Origin: PALSA-612 sp963791225
GTDB lineage: Bacteria; Actinomycetota; Thermoleophilia; Gaiellales; Gaiellaceae
Direction: 5' to 3'
Assembly: GCA_963791225.1 (NCBI GenBank)
Contig: CAWBRV010000008.1
Coordinates: 1,116,001 to 1,180,000, forward strand
DNA length: 64,000 nt
Of the stretch, positions 32,447 to 40,916 are shown one piece after another (within the stretch, counting starts at the first letter, position 1; the number at the start of each line of letters is the position of its first letter). The position numbers and the translations under genes are program-made. Under the pieces are notes generated by a model, which saw only the letters and a program-made list of their open reading frames with translations, had not been told where the DNA came from and ran no database searches.

Positions 32447-33601
32447 ATGGCCATCGAGACGAGCCGCGTCGGGGCCGCGATCCGCGGCGAGTTCCCGATC
32501 TTCGCGCACACCACGTACCTCAACTCCTGCTCGCAGGGCGCGCTCTCGCTGCGCGTGCGGCGTGCGTACGAGGAGTACCTCGACGGCTGGGACGAGAACG
32601 GCGCCGAGTGGGCGCACTGGGTCGAGCGCGCCGAGGCAGCGCGGGCCGCGTTCGCGCGCCTGCTGCATGCCGACTCGTCCGAGGTCGCCGTCACCACGTC
32701 GGTGACGCAGGGCGTGAGCGCGATCGTCAGCTGCCTCGACCTCGCCGCGCGGCCGCGGATCGTCATCTCGGAGTACGAGTTCCCGACCGTCGGCCAGATC
32801 GCGCACGCGCAGGAGCTCCGCGGCGCGGAGGTCGTCCACGTGCGGCCCGACCCTGACGGCTCGATTCCGCCGGAGCGCTTTGCCGAGGCGATCGACGAAC
32901 GGACGGCGCTCGTCTGCTGCACGACGATCTCCTACCGCACCGGCCACCGGCACGACGTCGCCGAGATCGCCCGCCTCGCGCACGACGCAGGGGCGCTCTG
33001 CCTGGCCGACTCGTACCAGGCGATCGGGGCGATCGACTTCGACGCCCGCTCGCTCGGCGTCGACTTCGCCACCGGCGGCACCGTCAAGTACCTGCTCGCC
33101 TCCGCCGGGCTCGGCTTCCTCTACGTGCGCGGCTCGCTCCTGCCCGGCCTCCTGCCGACCCAGACCGGCTGGTTCGCCGACGAGGACATCTTCCGGATGG
33201 ACATCTCCGACTACTCGCCGGCGCCCGATGCGCGCCGCTTCGACGCCGGCACGCCGCCCGTTCCCAACATCTACGGCGGCCTCGCCGGCATGGCGATCGT
33301 GGAAGAGGCGGGGACGCGGGCGATCGAGGAACACATCGCCGGGCTCGCCGACCGGCTGATCGCGGGGCTCGACGAGCTCGGAGCCGTCGTCGTCACGCCG
33401 CGTGAGCCCGGGCGCCGCGGCCCGCTCGTCGCCGTCCGGTCGACCGACGTCGGGACGCTCGTCGACACGCTCGCCGCCGCTCGTATCGTCTGCTCGGAGC
33501 GCGACTCGAACCTCCGCATCGCGCTTCACCTCTACAACGTCGACGAGGACGTCGACACGGTCCTCGCGGCGCTCGCGCGCCACCGGCACCTGCTCGCCTG
33601 A
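32447..33601 (+). CDS. Class V aminotransferase / cysteine desulfurase-like PLP enzyme
   Basis: This 384-residue protein has the class V pattern: TYLNSCSQGALSLRVRRA at the N-terminus, VAVTTSVTQGVSAIVSCL, and the Asp in LCLADSYQAIGAIDFDA. The PLP lysine is in GGTVKYLLASAGLGFLYV. It lacks a clear desulfurase cysteine loop and resembles kynureninase- or isopenicillin N epimerase-like members. Reaction uncertain. Its stop shares one base with the next start. Confidence 0.85.
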   Translation: MAIETSRVGAAIRGEFPIFAHTTYLNSCSQGALSLRVRRAYEEYLDGWDENGAEWAHWVERAEAARAAFARLLHADSSEVAVTTSVTQGVSAIVSCLDLAARPRIVISEYEFPTVGQIAHAQELRGAEVVHVRPDPDGSIPPERFAEAIDERTALVCCTTISYRTGHRHDVAEIARLAHDAGALCLADSYQAIGAIDFDARSLGVDFATGGTVKYLLASAGLGFLYVRGSLLPGLLPTQTGWFADEDIFRMDISDYSPAPDARRFDAGTPPVPNIYGGLAGMAIVEEAGTRAIEEHIAGLADRLIAGLDELGAVVVTPREPGRRGPLVAVRSTDVGTLVDTLAAARIVCSERDSNLRIALHLYNVDEDVDTVLAALARHRHLLA

Positions 33602-34386
33602 TGAGACTCCTTGCGGTCGCGATGACTGCCGTTCTCGCCGGGGTAGCCGCCGCGGCATCGGGAGCACACACGCGAGCCGGAGCAACACTTTTCTCCGACC
33701 GCTTTTCGAAGCCGAACGGCGCAAACGGGCTGATCACGAACGAGTACGCCTTGCGAATCCCGTCCGACGCGCTCGCGGTTCGCTCCAGGAACTGGGTGGT
33801 GACGAGCGGCTCGTTCTTCGTCAAACGAGGTGTCGGCTGGACCGGAGTTCCGGACGGGTGCAAGCCCGATCGCTACTCGCAGACCTGCAACGACTCCGCA
33901 GTGTTCCGCCTGCACACGCGCCGCCTCACCTTCGGCAACGTCACCGTCTCCCTCAGGCTGATCAACCACTCGCTGACGAGCACGACGCGGACGCCCGCTC
34001 GGGCCATCGACGGCGTCCACCTGTGGCTGCACTACCAGTCGGAGACGCAGCTGTACGCCGTTTCGGTCAACCGCCGTGACGCCTCGATCGTGATCAAGAA
34101 GAAATGCCCCGGCGGCCCGTCCAACGGCGGCACCTACGTCGACCTGGCCAAGCCGCTTCCGAACCAGCCCATCCCCTTCGGCGTCTGGCAGAAGCTGGCC
34201 GCCACGATCCGGGACAACACCGACGGCTCGGTCACCATCTCGCTCTCGCGGAACGGCATCCCGCTGACCAGCGTGACCGACCACGGCGTCGGCTGTTCCC
34301 CGATCGTCGCGGCAGGCGCGGTCGGCGTCCGTGGCGACAACGACGACTTCGGCGTCGACGACTTCACCGTCACCGCCGGCTCGTAA
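33601..34386 (+). CDS. Secreted concanavalin-like (LamG-type) protein
   Basis: This 261-residue protein has a signal peptide (MRLLAVAMTAVLAGVAAAASG). It then folds as one beta-sandwich: LFSDRFSKPNGANGLITNEY, WVVTSGSFFVKRG, VHLWLHYQSETQLYAVSVNR and VSLSRNG-like strands, ending FGVDDFTVTAGS. The layout is that of LamG/DUF1080-like carbohydrate-binding domains. Extracellular binding role likely; no catalytic motif. Confidence 0.75.
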   Translation: MRLLAVAMTAVLAGVAAAASGAHTRAGATLFSDRFSKPNGANGLITNEYALRIPSDALAVRSRNWVVTSGSFFVKRGVGWTGVPDGCKPDRYSQTCNDSAVFRLHTRRLTFGNVTVSLRLINHSLTSTTRTPARAIDGVHLWLHYQSETQLYAVSVNRRDASIVIKKKCPGGPSNGGTYVDLAKPLPNQPIPFGVWQKLAATIRDNTDGSVTISLSRNGIPLTSVTDHGVGCSPIVAAGAVGVRGDNDDFGVDDFTVTAGS

Positions 34387-34392
34387 CGGTCT

Positions 34393-34497
34393 TCAGCCGA
34401 AGGCCCGGCGAACGGCTGTCCGCGGGTAGTCGCGTTCGTCCCACGTCGGGGTCGTCTTCGGGACGAGCGCGTAGACGTCGTGGCCGATCAGGAGTCG
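34393..34497 (-). pseudogene. Relic: C-terminal tail of a second PPOX-type flavin oxidase
   Basis: A 34-codon leftward frame ends VYALVPKTTPTWDERDY and RTAVRRAFG plus TGA. It is clearly similar to the end of the intact flavin-oxidase-like gene at 35735 (VYALFPETALTWVERDY, RTAVRWVFS). The rest is gone: upstream lies the stop codon of the secreted protein at 34498. It is a duplicated and truncated copy. Confidence 0.7.
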
Positions 34498-34953
34498 TCA
34501 GGCCAAGCGATCGCGCACCTGTTGCACCCAGTGCGGCACGGGAAGTCCCGCGCGCCGAAGTTGCTGGGTGACCGCGAGGCGCCAGCGGGTTCGGAGCGCG
34601 TCTGCCCGGCCGTTCGCTCCCTGCGCCTCGAGCTTCATGCTGGAGACGAGCGCAGCGTGGGCACTCTTCAGCGTGGCCGGCGGGACGATCCGCTTCAGCT
34701 TGCCCGCCGTCTGCAGGAGCGTGGCGGTCAACTCCTTTCGGTTCACGCTGGGATTCGTGTTGTTTGCGTTTCCCTTCGGGTGCGCCTTTGCCTTCAGCCA
34801 CGAAGCCTCCGCCGCGACGACGGCGGCGTTCAACGGCTTGACCTTTCCGAGATAGGCGCTGAGCGCATGTCCGGTCGGCGGGGAAGCTCCCCAGGCGGCC
34901 TGCGAGAGCCCACCGACCACGACGGCCACGGCTGCAATGTGTCGAAGCTTCAT
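34498..34953 (-). CDS. Small secreted helical protein
   Basis: This 151-residue protein has a signal peptide (MKLRHIAAVAVVVGGLSQAAWG). The mature part is Ala/Lys-rich and helical (LNAAVVAAEASWLKAKAHPKG, LKRIVPPATLKSAHAALVSSM). No family recognised. Confidence 0.7.
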   Translation of the reverse strand: MKLRHIAAVAVVVGGLSQAAWGASPPTGHALSAYLGKVKPLNAAVVAAEASWLKAKAHPKGNANNTNPSVNRKELTATLLQTAGKLKRIVPPATLKSAHAALVSSMKLEAQGANGRADALRTRWRLAVTQQLRRAGLPVPHWVQQVRDRLA

Positions 34954-35008
34954 CTGGGAGATCGACGGGGCGCGCCGGTGCGCGCCCCGTCTCGATTCTC
35001 GCTTCAGG

Positions 35009-35617
35009 CTACGGAACGACGATGTCGAACGCCACGTTGTTGGAGAGCACGTTGTCGCCGCCCGCCGTGAACGTGTACGTCCTGACCTCGAACTGCGCCG
35101 GGTCGGGGCAGCTGTTCCCGAGGGGATGCTCCCGCCAGTACGCAGACAGGTTGCTGCCGCTGGATTCGCCCCACTCCACGGTCACCACGGGCGTCGATCC
35201 GGCCTCGGTCACGCCGCCTGAAGGCGTGAGACAGTAGATGCCCGTGCCGTTGTTGATCACCGCGCTGAAGTTGTGGGTGCGTGCCGGATCCAACGTCGGC
35301 GTGCCACCGGGAAGCACGTACGCAGCGGCGCGTACACTCGGCCCCGTTGGTCCGGTTGGTCCCGTTGGCCCCGTCACTCCGCTCGGCCCCGTCTGGTTCC
35401 AGCTGAGAGGGTTCTCGATCGGCTTGCAGATCCCCGAATCCGAGACCCGCAGATTGCCCTGGGCCGGGCTGCCCGCCTTCGCGTAGCAGCCGTGGATGAC
35501 GCCGTTCGCGTCGGGAATGCTCGCCTGGACGGCGGTGGCGATGCCGAAGACGGCACCTCCGACGACGACCGCGAGCAGGAGGCGGGGACCCCTGCGACCC
35601 TTGTTGAACTGCTTCAT
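35009..35617 (-). CDS. Secreted protein with short collagen-like Gly-Pro-Thr segment
   Basis: This 202-residue protein has a basic N-terminus and one hydrophobic signal/anchor (LLLAVVVGGAVFGIATAVQA). A conserved IHGCYAKAGSPAQGNLRV / GICKPIENPLSWNQTGP domain follows, then the collagen-like run GPTGPTGPTGP and a C-terminal beta-domain with two cysteines (GIYCLTP...GNSCPDP). IHGCY...LSWNQ-GP proteins are common actinobacterial surface proteins. GGAGG lies before the ATG. Confidence 0.8.
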   Translation of the reverse strand: MKQFNKGRRGPRLLLAVVVGGAVFGIATAVQASIPDANGVIHGCYAKAGSPAQGNLRVSDSGICKPIENPLSWNQTGPSGVTGPTGPTGPTGPSVRAAAYVLPGGTPTLDPARTHNFSAVINNGTGIYCLTPSGGVTEAGSTPVVTVEWGESSGSNLSAYWREHPLGNSCPDPAQFEVRTYTFTAGGDNVLSNNVAFDIVVP

Positions 35618-35734
35618 CCGACCTCCGATTCGTCTATCGCCAAGCCTGCCACGCTTGAGTATGCACGCCCCGTGCGACGTTCGCCACTTGCGGGAACGTC
35701 CAGGCGCGGTTTCCGGACGCCGACGGGCTCTCCT

Positions 35735-36220
35735 TCAGCTGAAGACCCAGCGGACGGCCGTACGCGTGTAGTCGCGCTCGACCCACGTCAGCGCCGTCTC
35801 CGGGAAGAGTGCGTAGACGATGGCGTCGAGCGCGACTAGGTCCGGTCGATACTCGTGCTTCGCCTCGTAGGCGTCGAGGAACGGCTCGAGTCCTTCCCGT
35901 TGCTCGGCAACCGTGCCTTCGAGGATCACGACCCGGTCGCCGCTCTCGAGATGGATCGAGACCGCCGGGTTGCGCGCGATGTTCCGCGCCTTCACGGAAG
36001 TCCGGCCGATGCAGATCCACACGCCGTCGTCCAGCCACACACCCCACACGGGCGAGGCATGGGGTCGGCTGTCGGGCCGTGTGGTCGAGACCCAGTAGTT
36101 GCGCGGCTCGACGAGCTGTTCGACGGCCCACGACCAGGGCAGGAGTTCGGCGCCCGAGGCGTCCTTGACGACGCCGTACGACGGGTCGATCTGCGGCGCG
36201 GTCGGGGTCGGCTCGCTCAC
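35735..36220 (-). CDS. Pyridoxamine 5'-phosphate oxidase-like flavin protein
   Basis: This 161-residue split-barrel protein contains NYWVSTTRPDSRPHASPVWGVWLDDGVWICIGRTSVKARNI, the typical PPOX/F420- or FMN-binding pattern, and ends RTAVRWVFS. Members include pyridoxamine oxidases and F420-dependent reductases, the latter likely in an actinobacterium. A truncated second copy lies 1.2 kb to the left. Confidence 0.85.
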   Translation of the reverse strand: MSEPTPTAPQIDPSYGVVKDASGAELLPWSWAVEQLVEPRNYWVSTTRPDSRPHASPVWGVWLDDGVWICIGRTSVKARNIARNPAVSIHLESGDRVVILEGTVAEQREGLEPFLDAYEAKHEYRPDLVALDAIVYALFPETALTWVERDYTRTAVRWVFS

Positions 36221-36267
36221 GCCGGGAGGCTACGCGAGCACACGCGGCACCGCGTTAGACTCGGCCG

Positions 36268-37089
36268 ATGCTGCTGAGGGAGGTCGAATATGCGCTTCCG
36301 GAGACGGTCGACGAGGCCGTCCGGCTCCTCTCTTCGCGCGAGGACGCCCGTGCGCTCGCCGGCGGCCAGAGCCTCGTCAACGTGATGAAGACGCGCGTCG
36401 CGGCCCCCGAGTTGGTCGTCGATCTGAATCGCATCGCGGAGCTGCGCGGAATCGCGACCGCCGCGGACGGCTCGCTCGTGCTCGGCGCCATGGTCACCTA
36501 CGACGAGCTGATTCGCTCGGACGCCGTTCGCGCCGCGAGGCCGATCCTGGCCGAGGTGGCGCTCACGATCGCCGACGTGCAGGTGCGAAACCGGGGCACG
36601 GTCGGCGGCAACCTCTGTGTCAACGACCCCACCAACCACCTGCCGCCGCTGATGGCGTCGACCGGCGCGACGATGACCATCCGCGCGCTCGAGTCGGAGC
36701 GGACGGTCACCTCCGGCGAGTTCTTCCAGGGCGTGTACCTGACGGCTGTCGAGCCGGGCGAGATGCTGACGAGCGTGACGGTGCCTGCGCTCGCCGCCGG
36801 CGAGGGCGACGGCTGGGCGTCGGTCACGCTCGGCAAGGAGGGCACCGGCATCGTCAACGTCGCCGCCACCGTGCGCGACGGGCACGCGCGCATGGCGATC
36901 GGCTGCGTCTCTGCCGTGCCCGTCGTGGTCGAGGCCGAGGCCGACGAGGTCTCGGTGCGCAAGGCGGTCGTGGATGCCGAGCTCGACCCGCCGGGCGACG
37001 TCCACGCCTCGGCCGACTTCCGGCGCCACCTCGCACAGGTGCTCGCGTGGCGCGCGGTCGCGCAGGCGCTCGAGGGGGCAGGAGCCTGA
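36268..37089 (+). CDS. Molybdenum hydroxylase FAD subunit (CoxM-like)
   Basis: This 273-residue medium subunit has the FAD-binding loop LAGGQSLVNVMKTR and the second FAD motif VQVRNRGTVGGNLCVNDPTNH, both diagnostic of CoxM/CutM. It transfers electrons from the small FeS subunit to an acceptor. TAGACT (36256-36261) six bases before the ATG may be a leaderless -10. Next gene overlaps by one base. Confidence 0.9.
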   Translation: MLLREVEYALPETVDEAVRLLSSREDARALAGGQSLVNVMKTRVAAPELVVDLNRIAELRGIATAADGSLVLGAMVTYDELIRSDAVRAARPILAEVALTIADVQVRNRGTVGGNLCVNDPTNHLPPLMASTGATMTIRALESERTVTSGEFFQGVYLTAVEPGEMLTSVTVPALAAGEGDGWASVTLGKEGTGIVNVAATVRDGHARMAIGCVSAVPVVVEAEADEVSVRKAVVDAELDPPGDVHASADFRRHLAQVLAWRAVAQALEGAGA

Positions 37090-37577
37090 TGGCGACCCCC
37101 GTGTCCAGCGAGACGATCAGGGTCACGATCAACGGCGAGGTCCACGAGCAGGAGGTCGAGGCGCGCAAGCTCCTCGTCCACCTCATCCGCGACGTGCTCG
37201 ACCTCACCGGCACGCACGTCGGCTGCGACACCGGTAACTGCGGCGCGTGCACCGTGCTCCTCGACGGCAAGACGGTCAAGTCCTGCATGCTGCTCGCGAT
37301 CCAGGCCAACGGCGCGACGATCACGACCGTCGAGGGGCTGGCCGGCGCGGACGGCGAGCTGACGCCGCTCCAGCGCGCGTTCTCCGCGTCGCACGCGCTC
37401 CAGTGCGGATACTGCACGCCGGGCATGCTCCTGTCCGCGACCTACCTCCTCGAGCAGAACCCGCAGCCGACGGAGGAGGAGATCCGGCGCGGCATCCAGG
37501 GCAACATCTGCCGCTGCACGGGCTACGTGAACATCGTCGAGGCGATCAAGTCGGTCGCCGACGGAGCAGGAGCGTGA
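37089..37577 (+). CDS. Molybdenum hydroxylase [2Fe-2S] subunit (CoxS-like)
   Basis: This 162-residue protein has the plant-type cluster CDTGNCGACTVLLDGKTVKSC and the second cluster CGYCTPGM...GNICRCTGY. It carries electrons from the molybdenum subunit to the FAD subunit. Start TGATG overlap with the previous gene, and GTGA overlap with the phosphatase gene after it. Confidence 0.93.
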   Translation: MATPVSSETIRVTINGEVHEQEVEARKLLVHLIRDVLDLTGTHVGCDTGNCGACTVLLDGKTVKSCMLLAIQANGATITTVEGLAGADGELTPLQRAFSASHALQCGYCTPGMLLSATYLLEQNPQPTEEEIRRGIQGNICRCTGYVNIVEAIKSVADGAGA

Positions 37578-38005
37578 ACGTCCTCTTCGTCTGCACCGGC
37601 AATACCTGCCGCAGCCCCCTCGCGGCGGCGATCGCGCGCTTGCGCGTACCGGAAGTCGACGCCGTGAGCGCCGGCACGGGCGCCAGTCCGGGTGCACCGG
37701 CGACGGACGACGCCGTGCTGGTCGCGCAGGAGCTGGGCCTCGAAGACCTGCGACACCACAGCGCGCAACTCCTCACGTCGGAGCTCGTGAGCCGTGCAGA
37801 TGCGATCCTCGTCATGGAGCAGCACCACCTCGACCGCGTCGAGCAGCTCGGCGGCGGGGACAAGGCCCGGCTGCTCGCGGATGACGGCGTCCCCGATCCC
37901 TACATGCAGGGCATCGAGGCCTACCGGGCCACGGCGAGGATCCTCGAGCGCGCCGCCGTCTCCCGGCTCCAGGCGATCGAGGCCGCCGGTGGGGAGCAGG
38001 CGTGA
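37574..38005 (+). CDS. Low-molecular-weight protein phosphatase (LMW-PTP/arginine phosphatase-like)
   Basis: This 143-residue protein starts at GTG 37574. The catalytic P-loop NVLFVCTGNTCRSPLA is perfect and the general acid sits in GVPDPYMQGIEAY. The Thr in CTGNTCRS matches the arginine-phosphatase YwlE type (Thr) rather than the tyrosine type. It is inserted between the CoxS-like and CoxL-like genes with coupled starts on both sides, unusual for this operon. Confidence 0.9.
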   Translation: MNVLFVCTGNTCRSPLAAAIARLRVPEVDAVSAGTGASPGAPATDDAVLVAQELGLEDLRHHSAQLLTSELVSRADAILVMEQHHLDRVEQLGGGDKARLLADDGVPDPYMQGIEAYRATARILERAAVSRLQAIEAAGGEQA

Positions 38006-40467
38006 GCGAGACGCAGACCGTCACCGAGCAGGCGACCGAGCTCCGGATCGGCTACGCCGGCACGTCGATCCCGCGCAAGGAGGACAGGCGGCTCGTCCAG
38101 GGCGAGGGCGTCTTCGCGGACGACGTCAAGCGGCACGGAATGGGCTACGTCCACTTCGTGCGCTCCCCGTACGCGCACGCGAAGATCGTCTCCGTCGACG
38201 TGTCGCAGGCGGAGGCTTTGGAAGGCGTCTACGGGACGCTGACGCCGGACGAGGTCGCGGCCCAGACGGATCCCTTCTTCGAGCTGACGACTCCGCCCGG
38301 GAGCCAGATCAAGGACTTCGCGCTCGCCGTCGGCAGCGTGCGCCACGTGGGCGAGCCGGTCGTCGCGGTCGTCGCGAGCACGCGAGACGTCGCGCGCGAC
38401 GCGGCCGACCTGGTCGAGGTCGAGTACGAGCCGCTGCCCGTGCTCGTCGACGCGCGCCGTGCGCTGGACGAGGACGCGCCCGTTCTCCACGAGGACGCCG
38501 GCACGAACGTGGTCTGGTCGGGCACCTTCGACTGGGGCGACGTCGACGGCGCGCTCAGTGCCGCCGACCGCGTGATCAAGATCTCGGAGCTGCACTTCGA
38601 CCGTTTCTCGTCGACGCCGCTCGAGTGCTCGGCCGCCCTCGTCGAGTACGACCGCGGCACGGAGCAGTTCACGATCCACTCGAACCACCAGATGCCGGGC
38701 GTGGCCGCGATCTGGATGGGCCCGGCACTGCGGGTGCCGCTCGACCGGCTCCGCTTCGTCTCGCAGGACATCGGCGGCGGCTTCGGCAACAAGATCACAA
38801 CGCACACGTACCTCACGGCGTGCTGTTTGCTCGCGCGCAAGCTGCGCCGGCCGGTCCAGTGGACGGAGTGGCGCACCGACCAGCATTCGGCGAACGCGCA
38901 CGGCAACGAGCGCTGGTTCCACGACGTCGAGGTGGCCGTGATGAACGACGGCACCATGCTCGGCTTCAAGGTCAAGGCGCTCGACGACTGCGGCGCCTTC
39001 CCGCGGTACGAGCCGCTCGGTTGCATCATCTGGGCGCAGGTCACTCCCGGCCTCTACCGCTGGCGCAACATCCGCGTCGACTTCACGCAGGTCGTGACGA
39101 ACAAGTCGCCCGTGGCGCCGAACCGCGGCTATTCGCGGATGCAGCAGCTCTGGCTGACCGAGCGCATCGTCGACCTGGTCGCACACGAGCTCGGCCTCGA
39201 CCCGGTCGAGGTGCGCAAGAAGAACTACGTCCGTACGGAAGAGATGCCGTACACGACGCCGAACGGATGCGTCTACGACTCCGGCGACTACGCGCGCTGC
39301 CTCGACATCGCCCTCGAGCTCGTCGACTACGAGCAGGTAAAGGCACGGCGGGGACAGCAGAACGGCAAGCTCGTCGGCATCGGGATCGGCTCGACGCTCG
39401 ACTCGGGCACGAACAACTTCGGCCAGTCGACGCTGCTGAACCCGGAGCTGCAGTTCTCCGGGAACAACGAGGTCGCGACCGTCAGGCTCGACACGTTCGG
39501 CGAGATCGTGGTCACGCTCGGCACCGTCCCGCAAGGACAGGGCCACGAGACGACGGCGTCAATCGTCGTCGCCGACATCCTCGGCTGCACGCCCGACGAC
39601 GTCCATGTCCGTGCAGGGCACGACAGCTACTGGAACTCGCACGCCGGCTTCTCGGGCACCTACGCAAGCCAGTTCGCCGTCACGGGCCTCGAGGCGGTCA
39701 AGGGCGCGACGGAGAAGCTCGCGCTCGAGATCCGCCGGCTGGCCGCGGCGATGTTCGGCGCCGGTCCGGACGACATCGTGCTCGAAGGCAAGATGGCGCA
39801 GCTCAAGGGCAACCCCGAGGCGGCGCTCCCGTTCATGGCCTGCGGCGCGATCGTGAACGCGAACAACGCCGTTCTTCCGCCCGACGCGCGCGACATCACG
39901 CTGAACTGCCGCTACGTCTACGTGCCGCCGTTCGAGCTGCCGGACAAGGAGACGAACTACGGCAACCTGACGCTGACCTATGCGACGCAGATCCACGCCT
40001 GCGTGGTCGAGATCGACCGCGACACCGGCGTGGTCGAGATCGTCGACTACGCGGCGGTCGACGACTGCGGCGTCCGCATTCACCCGCAGATCGTCGAGGG
40101 CCAGGTGCACGGCGCAACGGCCCACGGATTGGGCGCCGCACTGCACGAGACCTTCGCCTACGACGAGGACGGCCAGCTGATGACGGCCAACTTCTACGAG
40201 TACCACGTGCCGCATGCTCTCGACATGCCACCGATCCGGACCGGCTACATTGAGAGTCCGTCACCGTTCTCCTCGCTGGGCACGAAGGGGATGGGCGAGG
40301 GCGGCGGAGCGGCCATCCATGCGGTCTGCGCGGCAATCCAGGACGCGCTGCGCAGCGCTGGAATCCCCGGGGTCGTATCCGACAGCCACAACCCCGCAGA
40401 GCGGGTGTGGCGCTTGATGACGAATCCCGAAGAGAGCAGGGCTCTCGTGGAGGTGGTGAGTACGTGA
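38002..40467 (+). CDS. Molybdenum hydroxylase large subunit (CoxL-like, not form I)
   Basis: This 821-residue molybdopterin-binding subunit has RKEDRRLVQGEGVFADDV at the start, QDIGGGFGNKI, and the catalytic glutamate near the end in GTKGMGEGGGAAIHA. At the active-site position where CO dehydrogenases carry AYxCSFR, it reads APNRGYSRMQ, so it is not a form I CO dehydrogenase. True substrate unknown: an aldehyde, purine or aromatic is as likely as CO. Coupled to the CoxG-like gene. Confidence 0.88.
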   Translation: MSETQTVTEQATELRIGYAGTSIPRKEDRRLVQGEGVFADDVKRHGMGYVHFVRSPYAHAKIVSVDVSQAEALEGVYGTLTPDEVAAQTDPFFELTTPPGSQIKDFALAVGSVRHVGEPVVAVVASTRDVARDAADLVEVEYEPLPVLVDARRALDEDAPVLHEDAGTNVVWSGTFDWGDVDGALSAADRVIKISELHFDRFSSTPLECSAALVEYDRGTEQFTIHSNHQMPGVAAIWMGPALRVPLDRLRFVSQDIGGGFGNKITTHTYLTACCLLARKLRRPVQWTEWRTDQHSANAHGNERWFHDVEVAVMNDGTMLGFKVKALDDCGAFPRYEPLGCIIWAQVTPGLYRWRNIRVDFTQVVTNKSPVAPNRGYSRMQQLWLTERIVDLVAHELGLDPVEVRKKNYVRTEEMPYTTPNGCVYDSGDYARCLDIALELVDYEQVKARRGQQNGKLVGIGIGSTLDSGTNNFGQSTLLNPELQFSGNNEVATVRLDTFGEIVVTLGTVPQGQGHETTASIVVADILGCTPDDVHVRAGHDSYWNSHAGFSGTYASQFAVTGLEAVKGATEKLALEIRRLAAAMFGAGPDDIVLEGKMAQLKGNPEAALPFMACGAIVNANNAVLPPDARDITLNCRYVYVPPFELPDKETNYGNLTLTYATQIHACVVEIDRDTGVVEIVDYAAVDDCGVRIHPQIVEGQVHGATAHGLGAALHETFAYDEDGQLMTANFYEYHVPHALDMPPIRTGYIESPSPFSSLGTKGMGEGGGAAIHAVCAAIQDALRSAGIPGVVSDSHNPAERVWRLMTNPEESRALVEVVST

Positions 40468-40916
40468 AGGTCGAAGGGGTCAAGGAGTTCGACGCTCCGG
40501 CGCAGACCGTCTGGGATGTCCTGATGGATCCGACGCGGATCTCCCAGCTGCTTCCCGGGGTCGAGAACTTTGAGGTACAGGACGACACGCACTGGTCGGC
40601 CAGCGTCAAGGTGCCGCTCGGCATGGGCGGCCTGAAGCTCAAGTTCAAGTTCGAGAAGGCCGAGGAGCGCCCGATCGAGTACGCGAAGCTCAACGCCAAG
40701 GGCCAGGGCGTCGGCGCGATCGTCGGAATGGACACGGAGTTCTATCTCACGCCCGTCGGCGAGCGCACGAGCATGAGGTGGGTCGCCGACATCCACGTCG
40801 CCGGGCCGATCGGAAGCATGGGCCAGCGCGTCTTCCAGCCGATCGTCAACCAGCAGGTCGGCAACGTGCTGAACGCACTCGAGGGCCAGGTCGACCAGGC
40901 GAAGGTGACCGCATGA
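40464..40916 (+). CDS. CoxG-like SRPBCC protein
   Basis: This 150-residue protein starts at GTG 40464. It begins VKVEGVKEFDAPAQTVWDVLMDPTRISQLLPGVENFE, the standard CoxG start. CoxG proteins help attach or mature the molybdenum hydroxylase at the membrane. GTGA overlap upstream and ATGA overlap downstream. Confidence 0.88.
   Translation: MKVEGVKEFDAPAQTVWDVLMDPTRISQLLPGVENFEVQDDTHWSASVKVPLGMGGLKLKFKFEKAEERPIEYAKLNAKGQGVGAIVGMDTEFYLTPVGERTSMRWVADIHVAGPIGSMGQRVFQPIVNQQVGNVLNALEGQVDQAKVTA

Noticed and set aside
37794..40253. An 819-codon open frame over the CoxL-like gene
   Set aside because: Arg-rich nonsense composition; the CoxL-like protein in the other frame has full-length homology.
36268..40916. 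A bona fide form I CO dehydrogenase operon
   Set aside because: The AYxCSFR loop is absent, so CO oxidation cannot be claimed; kept as CO dehydrogenase-like.
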